In this document: one piece after another, positions 24,033 through 33,354 of the stretch
Layout of the letters: the number at the start of each line of letters is the position of its first letter
Position numbering within the stretch: the first letter of the stretch is position 1
Assembly (NCBI GenBank): GCA_001045525.1
Contig: LDWW01000026.1
Coordinates: 1 to 50,638 of the forward strand
Reading direction: 5' to 3'
DNA length: 50,638 nt
Source: Chitinispirillum alkaliphilum
GTDB lineage: Bacteria; Fibrobacterota; Chitinivibrionia; Chitinivibrionales; Chitinispirillaceae
Notes under the pieces: generated by a model
Database searches by the model: none
Told to the model about the DNA's origin: nothing
Seen by the model: the letters and a program-made list of their open reading frames with translations, nothing else
Made by a program: the position numbers and the translations under genes

Positions 24033-26618
24033 TTAACCCATTACCACTTCTACGGTATGATTCTTACCATCACACCATTTTTCCGGAATAACATTTCCTT
24101 CGATAGGAGTACCATCAATTTCGATTGATTTAACCCCTTTCTCAACAGCATTTGGATTGCTGAAGTTGATTGTGAACTGTGATCCCCGGAAGTTTCTTAC
24201 GAGTGAGAAGCTGTCCCATTTTGAATTGACACAAGGGTCTATCATAAGGCCATTGTAATCACGTCTTACTCCGAAAATCCATTCAGTTAAAACACCGAGT
24301 CTTGTAGGAGCGGTTCCGGTGAGCCATGTGTGGCCGGCTTTACCGTAAGCATCAGAATCCGGCCCTGCGACATACTCCGGATACACAAACCCTTCAGCAC
24401 TGTATTTGTAAGGGTCATCTTTTGAACAGTTTGAAGGAAGAGTTTTCAAGAAAATTTCACAAGCCTTGTTGCCGTATCCGAATTTAGCAAGTGAAGCGAT
24501 ATACCATGACTCAAGGTGACGGAAGTTTGAGCCATTTTCTTTTCTTCCAACACAGTTTCTCTTCCATACCTGAAAATCCTTAGGTAGTTTCCCCTCGATC
24601 AATCCCTTGTCTGCGATGCAAAGTCTTACACCATATTTGTTATCAAGCACCTCATCGCACACTTTTACACATGCATCAAAACGTTCCTTGTCTGCAATTC
24701 CAGAAAAACCAGACCATGCAATGGGAGAGAGAAAAACATTGCCATCGGTTTCTGAGCTACCAAGATCCACCAGATTTCCATCCCTTTTTGAAATCTCGAG
24801 TTCTTTTCTTACTTCTTCCATATCGAGCCCGCTCATTCCAGGTCTGATTTTGTTTAGAAATGCATCGATATCTCCATTTTCAAGGGCTTTGGCTCTGATA
24901 TAGTAGCCTTTTTTGTCGATACACTTTTCATCCACACTTTTTTTGACAATTTTTGCCTTCACTCTGTAATCGGCAACCATGTCTTCATCCACACCTTTAA
25001 GTGTGAGTAGCTCGACCATGTCATTTAGAGCCTTAAAAAGCTGATGGGCAGCCATAGTTGAGGTATGAGAGAACAGCCCGGAGAGGTTATCATTCCAGTC
25101 AGCCATTAACAGATATGGTAACCCATTATCCGATTGATCCCACACTTTTTTTATAGCAATCTCCATATGCTCAAGTATGGAACCTTTAGCACTGGGATGT
25201 CCCTCTTTTTCATCGGCGTACTCCACAACCTCATCGAGAAAATCCATATCCCCGGTTTCTTTAATATATTCGCACACTGCAAAGATCAGCCACAGTGGAT
25301 CATCACAGGTAACAAAACCCTTTTCACCGGGAGCACTTACAAAGAAGTTATGATATGTATATCCATCGGAGAACATATGTCTGGCTGTAAACTTAATCAT
25401 CTCTTTTGCACTTTGAGGTGCATACGGGAGAAGGGCAAGTAAATCCTGAAGTATATCTCTGAAACCATAACCATACTCAAAACCTGAATGATAGCGGGAT
25501 TTCATTCTGTTAAGAAGAGCTACCATGGCACACTGGTACTGTAACCATTTGAAACCCGGTGTGAGTGAAGGTTCATTTGGTACAGATATCTGCAGTTTAT
25601 CCAGTTCCTTGAGCCATTCACTTTTAACAGTATTGAACATTTCCCATGCTTTCTGAGGGACAAGAACTTCTGAGAGGAATTTTTTGAGCTCTTTTTTACC
25701 ATTAACATAATAGTCCTCAGTACTTGAAGCGGCAAAGACCACTACTACCTCTTTTTCCTCTCCGGCATCAAGCTGCAGATCATTTTGAATCGCAGAGAGT
25801 GATGAGGTGAGTTCCTGGGCATCTTGATTTTTAAGATCACTTCTTTTCTCTACAGCTTCGGGATTTGCCATAGTTCTGGTATAATGGCCGACAAAGTCCT
25901 CATAATGTGTTGAGAAACTTCTGTTCTCAAGGGATGTGGTGTGTACACCGACTTTTCCAAACATATCCTTGATTTTGGAGTTGTCATCTGAAAAAGGAAT
26001 CCCATAAGAGCTTCTCCATACAACACTGTTAATATCCTTGTCGATTATCGCACCGCCAAGAGTCAGTGTATTGTACCCGGAGAACTGGATTTCATTTGCG
26101 TCCCCGAGATTGACAGGGTTTACATTATAGAGTTTTAGTTTTTTTGTTTCAGAAGAATTGTTTTTTATCTTCAGGATCTGCACCATCGCATCATAGCTGT
26201 CTGGAATAAAGCTGGTTGTCTCCACATCGATATCACCATAGGCGGTCTTGCTTACAACATAACCGAAACCGAATTTTGTTTCAAGGGACTGTTCCGGCTT
26301 TAAAACAGGGTACCATGTGTTTGAAAAATAATCTCCCTTTTCATCAACTATATAGGCATATGGACCGAGCAATCTTGTTTTATAGGGGTCTTCATGTACA
26401 AAACCATTGGTAATGTCGCCTTCCTGGGTTCCTATTCTGGCGAATGCTGAACCATTATTGGTAAGCCCCCAGCAGAGAGTCTCTGTTTGCTTTTGATTTC
26501 TTCTTGCCAGAAGCATAAGCCAGGGCTCTCTTGTCACATCGCCCATGTGCTCTTTGATATACACTTCATTTTGGTCGGTAAATGTAAAAAATCCGTTCTT
26601 CTTAACCTCGTTTGTCAT
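24033..26618 (-). CDS. Glycoside hydrolase family 94 phosphorylase (cellobiose/chitobiose phosphorylase type), 861 aa
   Basis: GH94 enzymes cleave beta-linked disaccharides with inorganic phosphate to alpha-sugar-1-phosphate, saving ATP, in the cytosol. The N-terminal beta-sandwich starts FFTFTDQNEVYIKE and contains NNGSAFARIG and FTFGY-like strands; the helical barrel carries SGFEYGYGFRDILQDLLALL, HNFFVSAPGEKGFVTCDDPLW and the catalytic-acid motif MADWNDNLSG (Asp507 and Asp510; one is the family general acid). The C-terminal part has AYGKAGHTWLTGTAPTRLGV, where the glycine-rich loop and Thr contribute to phosphate binding, and YNGLMIDPCV. There is no signal peptide. AGGGGG precedes the ATG. 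Length suits disaccharide rather than cellodextrin phosphorylases; cellobiose versus N,N'-diacetylchitobiose or laminaribiose cannot be settled by reading. Confidence 0.92.
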   Translation of the reverse strand: MTNEVKKNGFFTFTDQNEVYIKEHMGDVTREPWLMLLARRNQKQTETLCWGLTNNGSAFARIGTQEGDITNGFVHEDPYKTRLLGPYAYIVDEKGDYFSNTWYPVLKPEQSLETKFGFGYVVSKTAYGDIDVETTSFIPDSYDAMVQILKIKNNSSETKKLKLYNVNPVNLGDANEIQFSGYNTLTLGGAIIDKDINSVVWRSSYGIPFSDDNSKIKDMFGKVGVHTTSLENRSFSTHYEDFVGHYTRTMANPEAVEKRSDLKNQDAQELTSSLSAIQNDLQLDAGEEKEVVVVFAASSTEDYYVNGKKELKKFLSEVLVPQKAWEMFNTVKSEWLKELDKLQISVPNEPSLTPGFKWLQYQCAMVALLNRMKSRYHSGFEYGYGFRDILQDLLALLPYAPQSAKEMIKFTARHMFSDGYTYHNFFVSAPGEKGFVTCDDPLWLIFAVCEYIKETGDMDFLDEVVEYADEKEGHPSAKGSILEHMEIAIKKVWDQSDNGLPYLLMADWNDNLSGLFSHTSTMAAHQLFKALNDMVELLTLKGVDEDMVADYRVKAKIVKKSVDEKCIDKKGYYIRAKALENGDIDAFLNKIRPGMSGLDMEEVRKELEISKRDGNLVDLGSSETDGNVFLSPIAWSGFSGIADKERFDACVKVCDEVLDNKYGVRLCIADKGLIEGKLPKDFQVWKRNCVGRKENGSNFRHLESWYIASLAKFGYGNKACEIFLKTLPSNCSKDDPYKYSAEGFVYPEYVAGPDSDAYGKAGHTWLTGTAPTRLGVLTEWIFGVRRDYNGLMIDPCVNSKWDSFSLVRNFRGSQFTINFSNPNAVEKGVKSIEIDGTPIEGNVIPEKWCDGKNHTVEVVMG

Positions 26619-26950
26619 GTAACCCCCTTAAATGCAAATCTTGAAATCAGAATTATAACTACTTAAGATACATTTGAGCTTTCTGAAATATGCCTAAAAA
26701 AAAGGCCATTTATGATTTTTTTATCAAATCTGTTGTAAATTACACAATTTTTGCTTCATGATGATACTTTTTTTTCCAATTTTATTCAGAAATTACAATT
26801 TCTGGTATTTCCTATTACATTCATCTCTGATTTCAAAAAGCAGTCTTTAATCAGGCCGAATCCAAGGCTGAAAATTTTGCATTATAATTGCTTTATTAAT
26901 ACAAAACGACATCTCCAAAAAAAGACAAAACCTTATAAACAAGTCTTCTT
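26619..26950. other. Divergent intergenic region between GH94 and lytic transglycosylase genes
   Basis: No gene is supported. The region is very AT-rich and should contain both promoters, but I could not identify a convincing pair of boxes. Confidence 0.4.
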
Positions 26951-28180
26951 ATGATCAGAAACCTAAAGCTTCAGACAATTAGTATCATTACCAGTTTAGC
27001 GCTGGCGTTTACCCTTTTGGGGAAAGATTTTGACACCTACCTTGAAAATCTCCGAAAAGAAGAAGAGCTTTTCAGAGTTCGGCAACAGCAGGGTGCAGAG
27101 TTGATATTACAGCAACAGCGTGCTCATGCAACCAAATCACGAAGAGAATTTGTTCAATGGAGAAGAGAAAAAGAGAGGAAATTCCGCGAATACAGAGAAC
27201 AGATCATTAACAAGTGGGGCGAATTTATCACACCATCAAATACACAATGGGTTGAATATTCCTCAGATGGTGAATCTGTCAGTTATGTCGATTTTAAAAC
27301 TGGTACAGTTACAATAGAAATCCTTAACCACTCCAAAGACCAAGAAGAAGATATCATTGACAAGATAACAGAATCGGTTGAGAGAGTGGTGAGCAGCAGG
27401 GGCTCAGGCTGCGTTATCCCGGTCCACACAGATGAAGATGATAAAGCGATTCATGAAAAGCCAATATTAAAGGATCAGGTTCAACTCAGGGACGGCACAC
27501 CTGTTGAACCTACAAATGCAGATGCACTTGTTAATGAACTTAAAACTGAAGGGAAAATTGAAACACTTCCCGCCCAAATTCCAGGCAGCTTCAAAACAGT
27601 CATCTCTTTTCCACTCGCACCGGAACATCTTCAGAAAAGAATGGAACCATACCTGCCATATATCCATAAATACAGCAAAAAATATAATCTCAGACCCGAT
27701 AAAATACTTGCCATAATTCACACCGAGTCTTGGTTTAACCCTATGGCCATATCAAGTGCAAATGCTGTTGGCCTCATGCAGCTTGTCCCTGAAAGCGGCG
27801 GTGCCGATGCGTATGCGTTTGTCTACGGCAGTCCCGCAATCCCAACCCAGGAATTTCTGTTTGATCCCAAACGCAACATTGAACTTGGATGCGCATACCT
27901 GTTTATCCTCAACACCAGATATTTTCACGCTGTAAACGGAACGGTGAAAAGAAACTACTGTACCATTTCAGCATACAACACCGGACCAGGTAATGTGGCA
28001 TTTGCCTTCACTGGTAACAGAAGAATCGGGGATGCCATTCCAATCATCAACTCTTTTCATACTGAGCAGCAGCTCTTTGATTTCCTCACCCAAACTCTTC
28101 CCTACTCTGAAACCAGGAATTATCTGCAAAAAGTGGTAGAGAGGATGAGTCAATATGAACCACTTTATCTGATCCATTAA
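26951..28180 (+). CDS. MltC-like lytic transglycosylase, 409 aa
   Basis: It cleaves the MurNAc-GlcNAc bond of peptidoglycan in the periplasm. A signal peptide (residues 1-24) is followed by a charged coiled-coil segment rich in Arg/Glu/Gln (about 28-90, YLENLRKEEELFRVRQQQ), an MltC N-terminal-like beta domain (about 90-150, GESVSYVDFKTGTVTIEIL) and a C-terminal SLT lysozyme-like domain (about 235-400). The catalytic glutamate is Glu259 in IIHTESWFNPMAIS, followed by ANAVGLMQLVP and the ISAYNTGPGNV motif. E. coli MltC is a lipoprotein; here no lipobox cysteine is seen, so the enzyme may be soluble or held by its coiled coil. Monocistronic, divergent from GH94. Confidence 0.9.
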   Translation: MIRNLKLQTISIITSLALAFTLLGKDFDTYLENLRKEEELFRVRQQQGAELILQQQRAHATKSRREFVQWRREKERKFREYREQIINKWGEFITPSNTQWVEYSSDGESVSYVDFKTGTVTIEILNHSKDQEEDIIDKITESVERVVSSRGSGCVIPVHTDEDDKAIHEKPILKDQVQLRDGTPVEPTNADALVNELKTEGKIETLPAQIPGSFKTVISFPLAPEHLQKRMEPYLPYIHKYSKKYNLRPDKILAIIHTESWFNPMAISSANAVGLMQLVPESGGADAYAFVYGSPAIPTQEFLFDPKRNIELGCAYLFILNTRYFHAVNGTVKRNYCTISAYNTGPGNVAFAFTGNRRIGDAIPIINSFHTEQQLFDFLTQTLPYSETRNYLQKVVERMSQYEPLYLIH

Positions 28181-28239
28181 ATATTGCTAATTTATAACAT
28201 GCAGGAGTCAGAATTTTTAGAATTGAAATCGAAAGATAA

Positions 28240-28433
28240 TCCGGATGAAAAATGCATTTCTTCGCTACAGCTAAAGGTGAGGAGACCTTATATTCGCCAC
28301 CCACTTTAATGCGGTTGTACTCACTGAGCCACAGTTCAACCAAGCTCACAGCAGGCATTAAGTATGGCGATTATTGTAACCATTTAGAGTGAAAACACAT
28401 ATATAACTTTATCAGAGTCGTAAGTTTATAGTG
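28240..28433 (+). repeat. Dispersed non-coding repeat, diverged copy B, with a short-repeat relic
   Basis: The block shares AAATGCATTTC, TTTAATGCGGTTGTAC, GGCGATTATTGTA and TTTAGAGTGAA with copies A (8995) and C (50034). A weak version of the 8891/14904 short repeat (TCGTAAGTTTATAGTG) follows at 28418-28433. The 28181-28484 gap has no gene. Confidence 0.7.
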
Positions 28434-28484
28434 TTATTATACCTTCAATAATGTATAGGGTGATTCAGAAACGATTGATGTCAC

Positions 28485-28522
28485 TAAAAAAGAAAAGACT
28501 CTTATCCCAAACGGGATAAGAG
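28485..28522 (-). terminator. Terminator of the rubrerythrin gene
   Basis: CTCTTATCCC and GGGATAAGAG (28499-28508, 28513-28522) form a perfect 10-bp stem with a four-base loop; on the minus strand a T-rich tail follows. Confidence 0.9.
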
Positions 28523-28533
28523 AGGAGATGTGA

Positions 28534-29034
28534 TTAAGCGATGGTCATAAATTTACTTCCAGCCACTCCGCACACAGGACAGTTTTCAGGAACACTGTTT
28601 TCAACAGTATTGCCACACACTGGACAAACATAAATATCTGCACCAGGAAGATCACGCCCACCCTTGACTGCCTCGAGAGCTTTGGAGTAAAGGCCATGAT
28701 GAATCTCTTCTACTGCCATTGCATATCTAAATGAAGTCTGTGCAGCTTTGTTCCCCTCTTCCTCTGCAAGCTTGACCATCTTGGGATACATACTTTTAAA
28801 CTCTTCACTCTCCCCCTCTATCGCTTCCTGAAGATTTTCTGAAGTACTCTTAATTCCTTTCATAACCCTGAGATGAGCATGAGCATGAACTGTTTCTGCT
28901 TCAGAAGCTGCACGGAAGAGCTTTGCAACCTGATGAAGACCATCACTTTCAGCCTTTTTTGCAAAAGCTGAGTACTTACGGCTTGCCTGACTTTCACCTG
29001 CAAATGCTTCCTGCAAATTATCCATTGTAGACAT
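28534..29034 (-). CDS. rbr: Rubrerythrin, 166 aa
   Basis: Rubrerythrin is a di-iron peroxidase that protects anaerobes from hydrogen peroxide. The ferritin-like domain carries the paired ExxH-type ligands (AFAGESQASRKYSAFA, AASEAETVHAHAHL, AIEGESEEFKSMYP, AMAVEEIHHGLY). The C-terminal rubredoxin domain has YVCPVCGN and NCPVCGV for the single Fe site. The ATG at 29034 is chosen over one 33 bases upstream because AAAAAGGAGCT sits just before it and homology starts there. A strong promoter and a 7-1-7 operator precede it, and a terminator follows, so it is a single-gene unit. Its presence fits an anaerobic or microaerophilic host. Confidence 0.96.
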   Translation of the reverse strand: MSTMDNLQEAFAGESQASRKYSAFAKKAESDGLHQVAKLFRAASEAETVHAHAHLRVMKGIKSTSENLQEAIEGESEEFKSMYPKMVKLAEEEGNKAAQTSFRYAMAVEEIHHGLYSKALEAVKGGRDLPGADIYVCPVCGNTVENSVPENCPVCGVAGSKFMTIA

Positions 29035-29080
29035 AATTGTAGCTCCTTTTTGTTTAAGAAAAAACACTCAGCCCCAATAA

Positions 29081-29095
29081 CAGTAATGATTACTG
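29081..29095. promoter_or_regulatory. PerR/Fur-type 7-1-7 operator of the rubrerythrin gene
   Basis: CAGTAATGATTACTG is a perfect 7-1-7 inverted repeat, the geometry bound by Fur-family repressors. It abuts the -10 box and covers the expected transcription start, as expected for peroxide-induced derepression by PerR. Confidence 0.7.
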
Positions 29096-29123
29096 ATATA
29101 ATAGATGTACATCTTACAGTCAA
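29095..29123 (-). promoter_or_regulatory. Sigma-70-type promoter of the rubrerythrin gene
   Basis: On the minus strand TTGACT (29123-29118) and TATATC (29100-29095) are 17 bases apart, about 60 bases before the start codon. Confidence 0.65.
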
Positions 29124-29348
29124 AAATATTTTCATACTCAAACATCCCAGAGTTGTGTAGCAAATTTCAAGCTAATATTTAAAACACGACTTATCTTCTC
29201 CAGTCTATCGATTTCTGCTACTGTGATTCAGACGAAAGATAGTAACTACTCCGGGTGTGCATATGATCCTACCTCCACCCTTCTGTATACATTAGGAGTA
29301 AATTTATTAATACAGATTTGACGTTACCCCATTCAGGGGTTTTCTTTA

Positions 29349-31066
29349 TTGAAAAGCATTTATTCATTTTCTCTTCAGGATCAGCAAGCTGTGCAAAACC
29401 TCCCCACTCTCAGCAAACTTTCCCTTTTATGGTTTATAATTCTGTTGATTTTTTCCTGCAACACTAAGAACGTCACAGGACAAACCTTTACTCCCCAGGC
29501 AAACACCCCTCAAAACAGCTTCTTTCAGGTGCAGGGAAATCAAATTCTTAGTCCGGACGGATCACCATTTCAGATCATGGGTGTGGCTTTTGGCAATCAG
29601 GTCTGGCACCCCCCCCCTCACCCTCCACCCAACCATCACGACCGTATAGATTATGGACGGGCTGCCGCAATGGGATTTAACACCGTTCGATTTTACCTTG
29701 ACTATCGTCTTTTTGAAGAGGACTACGCTCCTTATCTGTATAAGGAGAGCGGCTTTGAGTGGATAGATCAGAATATTCAATGGGCAAAGGAGCATGGCAT
29801 CTCTCTTATCCTGAACATGCATTACCCTCAGGGTGGTTTTCAGTCCCTTGAGAGAGGTGGAGCACTCTGGAGTCAACGAAGTAATCAGAAGCGTTTGATT
29901 GCACGAAGGTACAAAAACAAGCCTCAGATACTTGGGTTTGATCTGGTAAACGAACCGGTGGTAACAGAGAGTATAGATCAGTGGATTAATCTTGCAAATG
30001 AGATAGTAACCAGCATCCGAGAGGTCAATCCCAATCACATAACCATAATTGAGCGCCTGAATGCAAACCTAAGTCGTACCAATGATCCCTGGAACCCCAA
30101 CCAGAACGGGGAAATGAATTTTTTCCTTATAGATGATCCCAATCTAATATATCAGTTTCATTTTACTCACCCTTCGAATTTACTCACCAGAATGCTCCCT
30201 AAGTTCCGTCAACTGTCGGTATAACAAATTCCTGGCCTGATGAAGAAAGAATTGAAGCACCCGGGGGAATGAACTGGAGCTGGGCTACGTTTGAAAATCC
30301 TGCTGCTGCAAGTGGCACTACAGACTGGACCTGGTATGAGGGTGTTCCTGTAAGCATTACAGATGTTACACATGTAATCGGCCGCCCGGCTCTTCAGGGA
30401 AATGATATCGGAGAAGGAACCGTGTGGTTTGACGATATCACACTGGTAGAAAGGGATGCAAGTGGGAATGAAACCGGCCAATGGAGCTGGGATTATAACA
30501 GAAATGATGATTTTTATTACTGGTCCGATCCACAACAGGGGTCAGGTACATGGAGCGCAACTGAGGGACGCGAGGGGTCAGGTTGCTGGAAAATCACTGG
30601 TTCAGGCCGTGATGCAGTACTATCTGACGGACTGAACATGATCATGCTTAAAAGGGGGCATTCCTACACTATGAGCGGCTGGATGAAAACCGAAAATCTC
30701 CCCCCTGCAGCACAGGCCCGTATAAGACTTGATTTTTATAGCTCTGATGGAGAATTATACAAGTGGAACAGGGAGTATCTTGAAGCAGAACTTGATCGGT
30801 ATCTTGAATTTGGCCGCCAACATAATGTCCCTCTTTACCTTGGGGAGTTTGGATGCATTACAGGGGCTTTTGAGGAGAACCGGGGTGGGCTTATATGGGT
30901 AGAGCAGATGCTCCAACTCTGTGAGGAAAAGGGTATTCATTATAATTATCATACCTGGCATGAAACTGCGTTTGGAATTTATCAGAATCCACCCCATCTG
31001 CCGTTTGATCCATCCACGGGGAATCAGGAGCTCATTAATCTTTTTACACGGATGCAGAGGAGATAG
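29349..31066 (+). pseudogene. GH5-family glucanase (cellulase-type) lipoprotein gene, frameshifted, with an inserted binding-module-like domain
   Basis: The first part (to 30224 in its own frame) has a signal peptide with lipobox LIFSC (Cys37), then a GH5 barrel with FYLDYRLFEEDYAPY, LILNMHYPQGG and the acid/base Glu202 in FDLVNEPVV. At about 30170 the barrel sequence moves to another frame (FEFTHQNAP), meets a TAA at 30200, and continues open to 31066. That part contains a beta-rich, Trp-rich insertion of about 170 residues (WSWATFENPAAASG, WFDDITLVERD, WKITGSGRD), then returns to the barrel with the nucleophile glutamate at 30845 (LYLGEFGCI) and YHTWHETAFGIY. Both catalytic residues exist but no single frame holds both. 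A TTG at 29349 is the only usable start. Sequencing error is the main alternative to a pseudogene. Confidence 0.85.
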
Positions 31067-31431
31067 AGTCAATGCCCCCTTAGAATCTTTACCACTATCC
31101 AGTCTTCAAGGATAGTGGATTAAGCTCTGAGCGCCTCAAGTGATAGGGGAAAATTGGCCGATATCCCTGCCAGCTACTATCAGATAATCGGCACCAGCTA
31201 ACTGCTTATAATTCCTCAATAAACCCAATATGAACTTATCAATTTCTACCGAAATGTTGTCAAAAACCGGATACAGGGTCTGAGAGATCACATTTTCAAC
31301 TATGAGCGCAGATTTTTTTTTATATTAATTTATAGGCTCGGGTTGCTGAGGCACCCGGTGCACTTAAACGATTAAAACGGTTTGGCTTAATGTAACCGAC
31401 AAATTTCAACGCTTTAAAGGAGCCGTTTTGT
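31067..31431. other. Interval with a hairpin and leader of the deacetylase gene
   Basis: CCACTATCC/GGATAGTGG (31092-31100, 31110-31118) forms a 9-bp hairpin after the GH5 stop without a T-run. AAAGGAG lies about 10 bases before the ATG at 31432. The middle is covered by a minus-strand reading frame described separately. Confidence 0.5.
31136..31326 (-). pseudogene. Orphan minus-strand coding-like fragment
   Basis: The frame is open for about 62 codons and reads smoothly (SALIVENVISQTLYPVFDN, ISVEIDKFILGLLRNYKQ, AGADYLIVAGRDIGQFSP), with amphipathic helix-like composition. There is no ATG; only internal GTG codons are available, and the 5' end runs into nine A (minus strand) preceded by a stop. 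It may be the C-terminus of a lost gene or a short gene frameshifted in the homopolymer. The family is not recognised. Confidence 0.3.
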
Positions 31432-33339
31432 ATGCAACACTGTAGGTATATCACATTTTCTATCCTTTTTTCTGCTCTATTATGTTTAATCCATGCAACC
31501 GATTACCAGCCCTGGAGTCAGCAACCCCCGGGAGGTCTGTCGGTCGAGCAGGTACCTATGTTTGTCACCATATCATGGGATGATAATGCCCGGTCCGGAG
31601 ATGGAGCTCTGGACACCGGAAGTTATTACACTTCAATGAGATGGATTCTTGAGTTTATGCGCGACAGGAAAAATCCTCCCGGACTTGGCAATGCTGCCAC
31701 CTATGACGGATCACCTGCACGGGCATCTTTTTACAACAACTCCACCTATATGTCTGCAGGTGCAGTTGATGCTCCCAATCTGGTAAAAAAAATCTATCAT
31801 GAAGCCTGGGTAGATGGCCATGAGGTCGCAAACCACACCCATAGCCACGGGCATGGGGGAAATTTTTCCGTAGACAGATGGATCCAAGAAATACAGCTCT
31901 GTGAAGACTGGCATCTTAAACCGGTACCAGGTCCTCTGGTAGGACCACATGATATGACTCCAAATCAGGGTGCTGGGATTCCTGAAGCGGATTTCGTAGG
32001 ATTCAGAGCACCTTTCCTTGAATACAATGACAATATGTTTACCGCATTAAGAGCACTTGGCTACCTATATGATACATCGATTGAGGAAGGATACCAGTAT
32101 GATCAGGATGGAACCAATTTCGCCTGGCCATACACAATGGATTACGGTTCCCCGGGACACGACGTGTTTGTAGGGTGGGGCGATAGAGACCCTGTTGGCA
32201 ACCATCCAGGACTATGGCAGTTTCCTATTCACTGCCAGATTGTACCCGATGATGCTTCAGTTGCAAACTATGGGCTTGACTACTCACTGCGCCAGGCTAT
32301 GAGTGAGAGGGTCAGTTGGGACTGGAATACAGAATCAGGAAAAGTCACCGGCTTTGATTACAACAAATTTGTTCAGTTCAGCATGAACGAAGATGAGGTG
32401 CTGGCGGTTCTGAAACATACACTGCACCGCAGGCTTCAGGGTAACAGAGCACCTCTTAACCTCGGTGCCCATACCCAATATTACCACAGAACGTATAGTG
32501 GATTCAGAAATACCGATTACAGAAAAGCGATGGAAGTGTGGGAAAAATTTATCGACTATGCACTTACTATCCCTGAAGTCAGACTGGTCACTGCAAGGGA
32601 TGTGATTGAGTGGTGCAGAAATCCCGTAGCCCTCGAAGATCTCCAAAACCGGGTAATCGTCTCCATTTTACCAGACTCGATCCCTGTATATCAGGATGTG
32701 GACATCCCCGACTGGGATGAGAATGCAACTTATGGCAAAGATGATGAAGTGGTGTGTAACAATCATATCTGGTTTTCCTCATCATGGTACATAGCCCCCG
32801 GAGAGCACCCCGGTGACTATGAGGGATGGATCGATATGGGACCAACAGGCGGCTATAAAGTCACCAGAGCAGGGACAGTAGACCATGAAGGTACCCACCT
32901 CTTTCCTACCGGATCTGATGTCTCCTTTAACTTCACTCCCCACAGCGGCTATTCAGTAGCACAGGTGTTGGTTAATGGAGAGGAGATTTCTCCAACTCAG
33001 CAGTACAGCATTTCATCAATAAATGAAAACTATTCCATTGCAGTCAGGTTCAGCTCCGGCGAAACCAATGTGGTAGCTGCTTCTCCCACTATTTCACAAA
33101 GAGATATAAGAATCAGCACAATATCAAGAGAGCGTCTGTCTGTTACAGTTCCTCAGCAGGGTGTATGGCAGATCGGCTTATACAATGCAAACGGAAGATC
33201 AATAGGCAGTGTGTCTCAGAGGCTGAGAGCCGGTGAAAATGTAGTTGATTTACCTCAAAATATCAGTTCTCAGCTTGTCCTGCTACGTATACAGGGCCCG
33301 CAAAACACGACTAAACAGATGAGACTGATGATACCCTGA
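31432..33339 (+). CDS. Exported polysaccharide deacetylase with CBM5/12-like module and tail domain, 635 aa
   Basis: A signal peptide (residues 1-22) is followed by a NodB-type deacetylase domain: motif 1 TISWDDN (Asp50, Asp51), motif 2 NHTHSHG (His135, His139 for the metal), motif 3 FRAPFLEYND, and a late LNLGAHTQYYH. The substrate may be chitin, chitooligosaccharide or acetylated xylan. About residues 420-470 resemble a CBM5/12 chitin/cellulose-binding module (DWDENATYGKDDEVVCNNHI, WFSSSWYIAPGEHPG). Next is an InlB/BACON-like beta repeat (GYKVTRAGTVDHEGTHLFPT...) and, at the end, a sorting-tail-like beta domain (WQIGLYNANGRSIGSVSQRL). Chitin-directed activity is favoured because of the binding module. 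The gene follows the broken GH5 gene in the same direction but has its own ribosome site. Confidence 0.85.
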   Translation: MQHCRYITFSILFSALLCLIHATDYQPWSQQPPGGLSVEQVPMFVTISWDDNARSGDGALDTGSYYTSMRWILEFMRDRKNPPGLGNAATYDGSPARASFYNNSTYMSAGAVDAPNLVKKIYHEAWVDGHEVANHTHSHGHGGNFSVDRWIQEIQLCEDWHLKPVPGPLVGPHDMTPNQGAGIPEADFVGFRAPFLEYNDNMFTALRALGYLYDTSIEEGYQYDQDGTNFAWPYTMDYGSPGHDVFVGWGDRDPVGNHPGLWQFPIHCQIVPDDASVANYGLDYSLRQAMSERVSWDWNTESGKVTGFDYNKFVQFSMNEDEVLAVLKHTLHRRLQGNRAPLNLGAHTQYYHRTYSGFRNTDYRKAMEVWEKFIDYALTIPEVRLVTARDVIEWCRNPVALEDLQNRVIVSILPDSIPVYQDVDIPDWDENATYGKDDEVVCNNHIWFSSSWYIAPGEHPGDYEGWIDMGPTGGYKVTRAGTVDHEGTHLFPTGSDVSFNFTPHSGYSVAQVLVNGEEISPTQQYSISSINENYSIAVRFSSGETNVVAASPTISQRDIRISTISRERLSVTVPQQGVWQIGLYNANGRSIGSVSQRLRAGENVVDLPQNISSQLVLLRIQGPQNTTKQMRLMIP

Positions 33340-33354
33340 ATACCCTCATACAAT

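Noticed and set aside
29562-30038. 158-residue minus-strand frame opposite GH5
   Set aside because: Antisense shadow of conserved GH5 barrel sequence.
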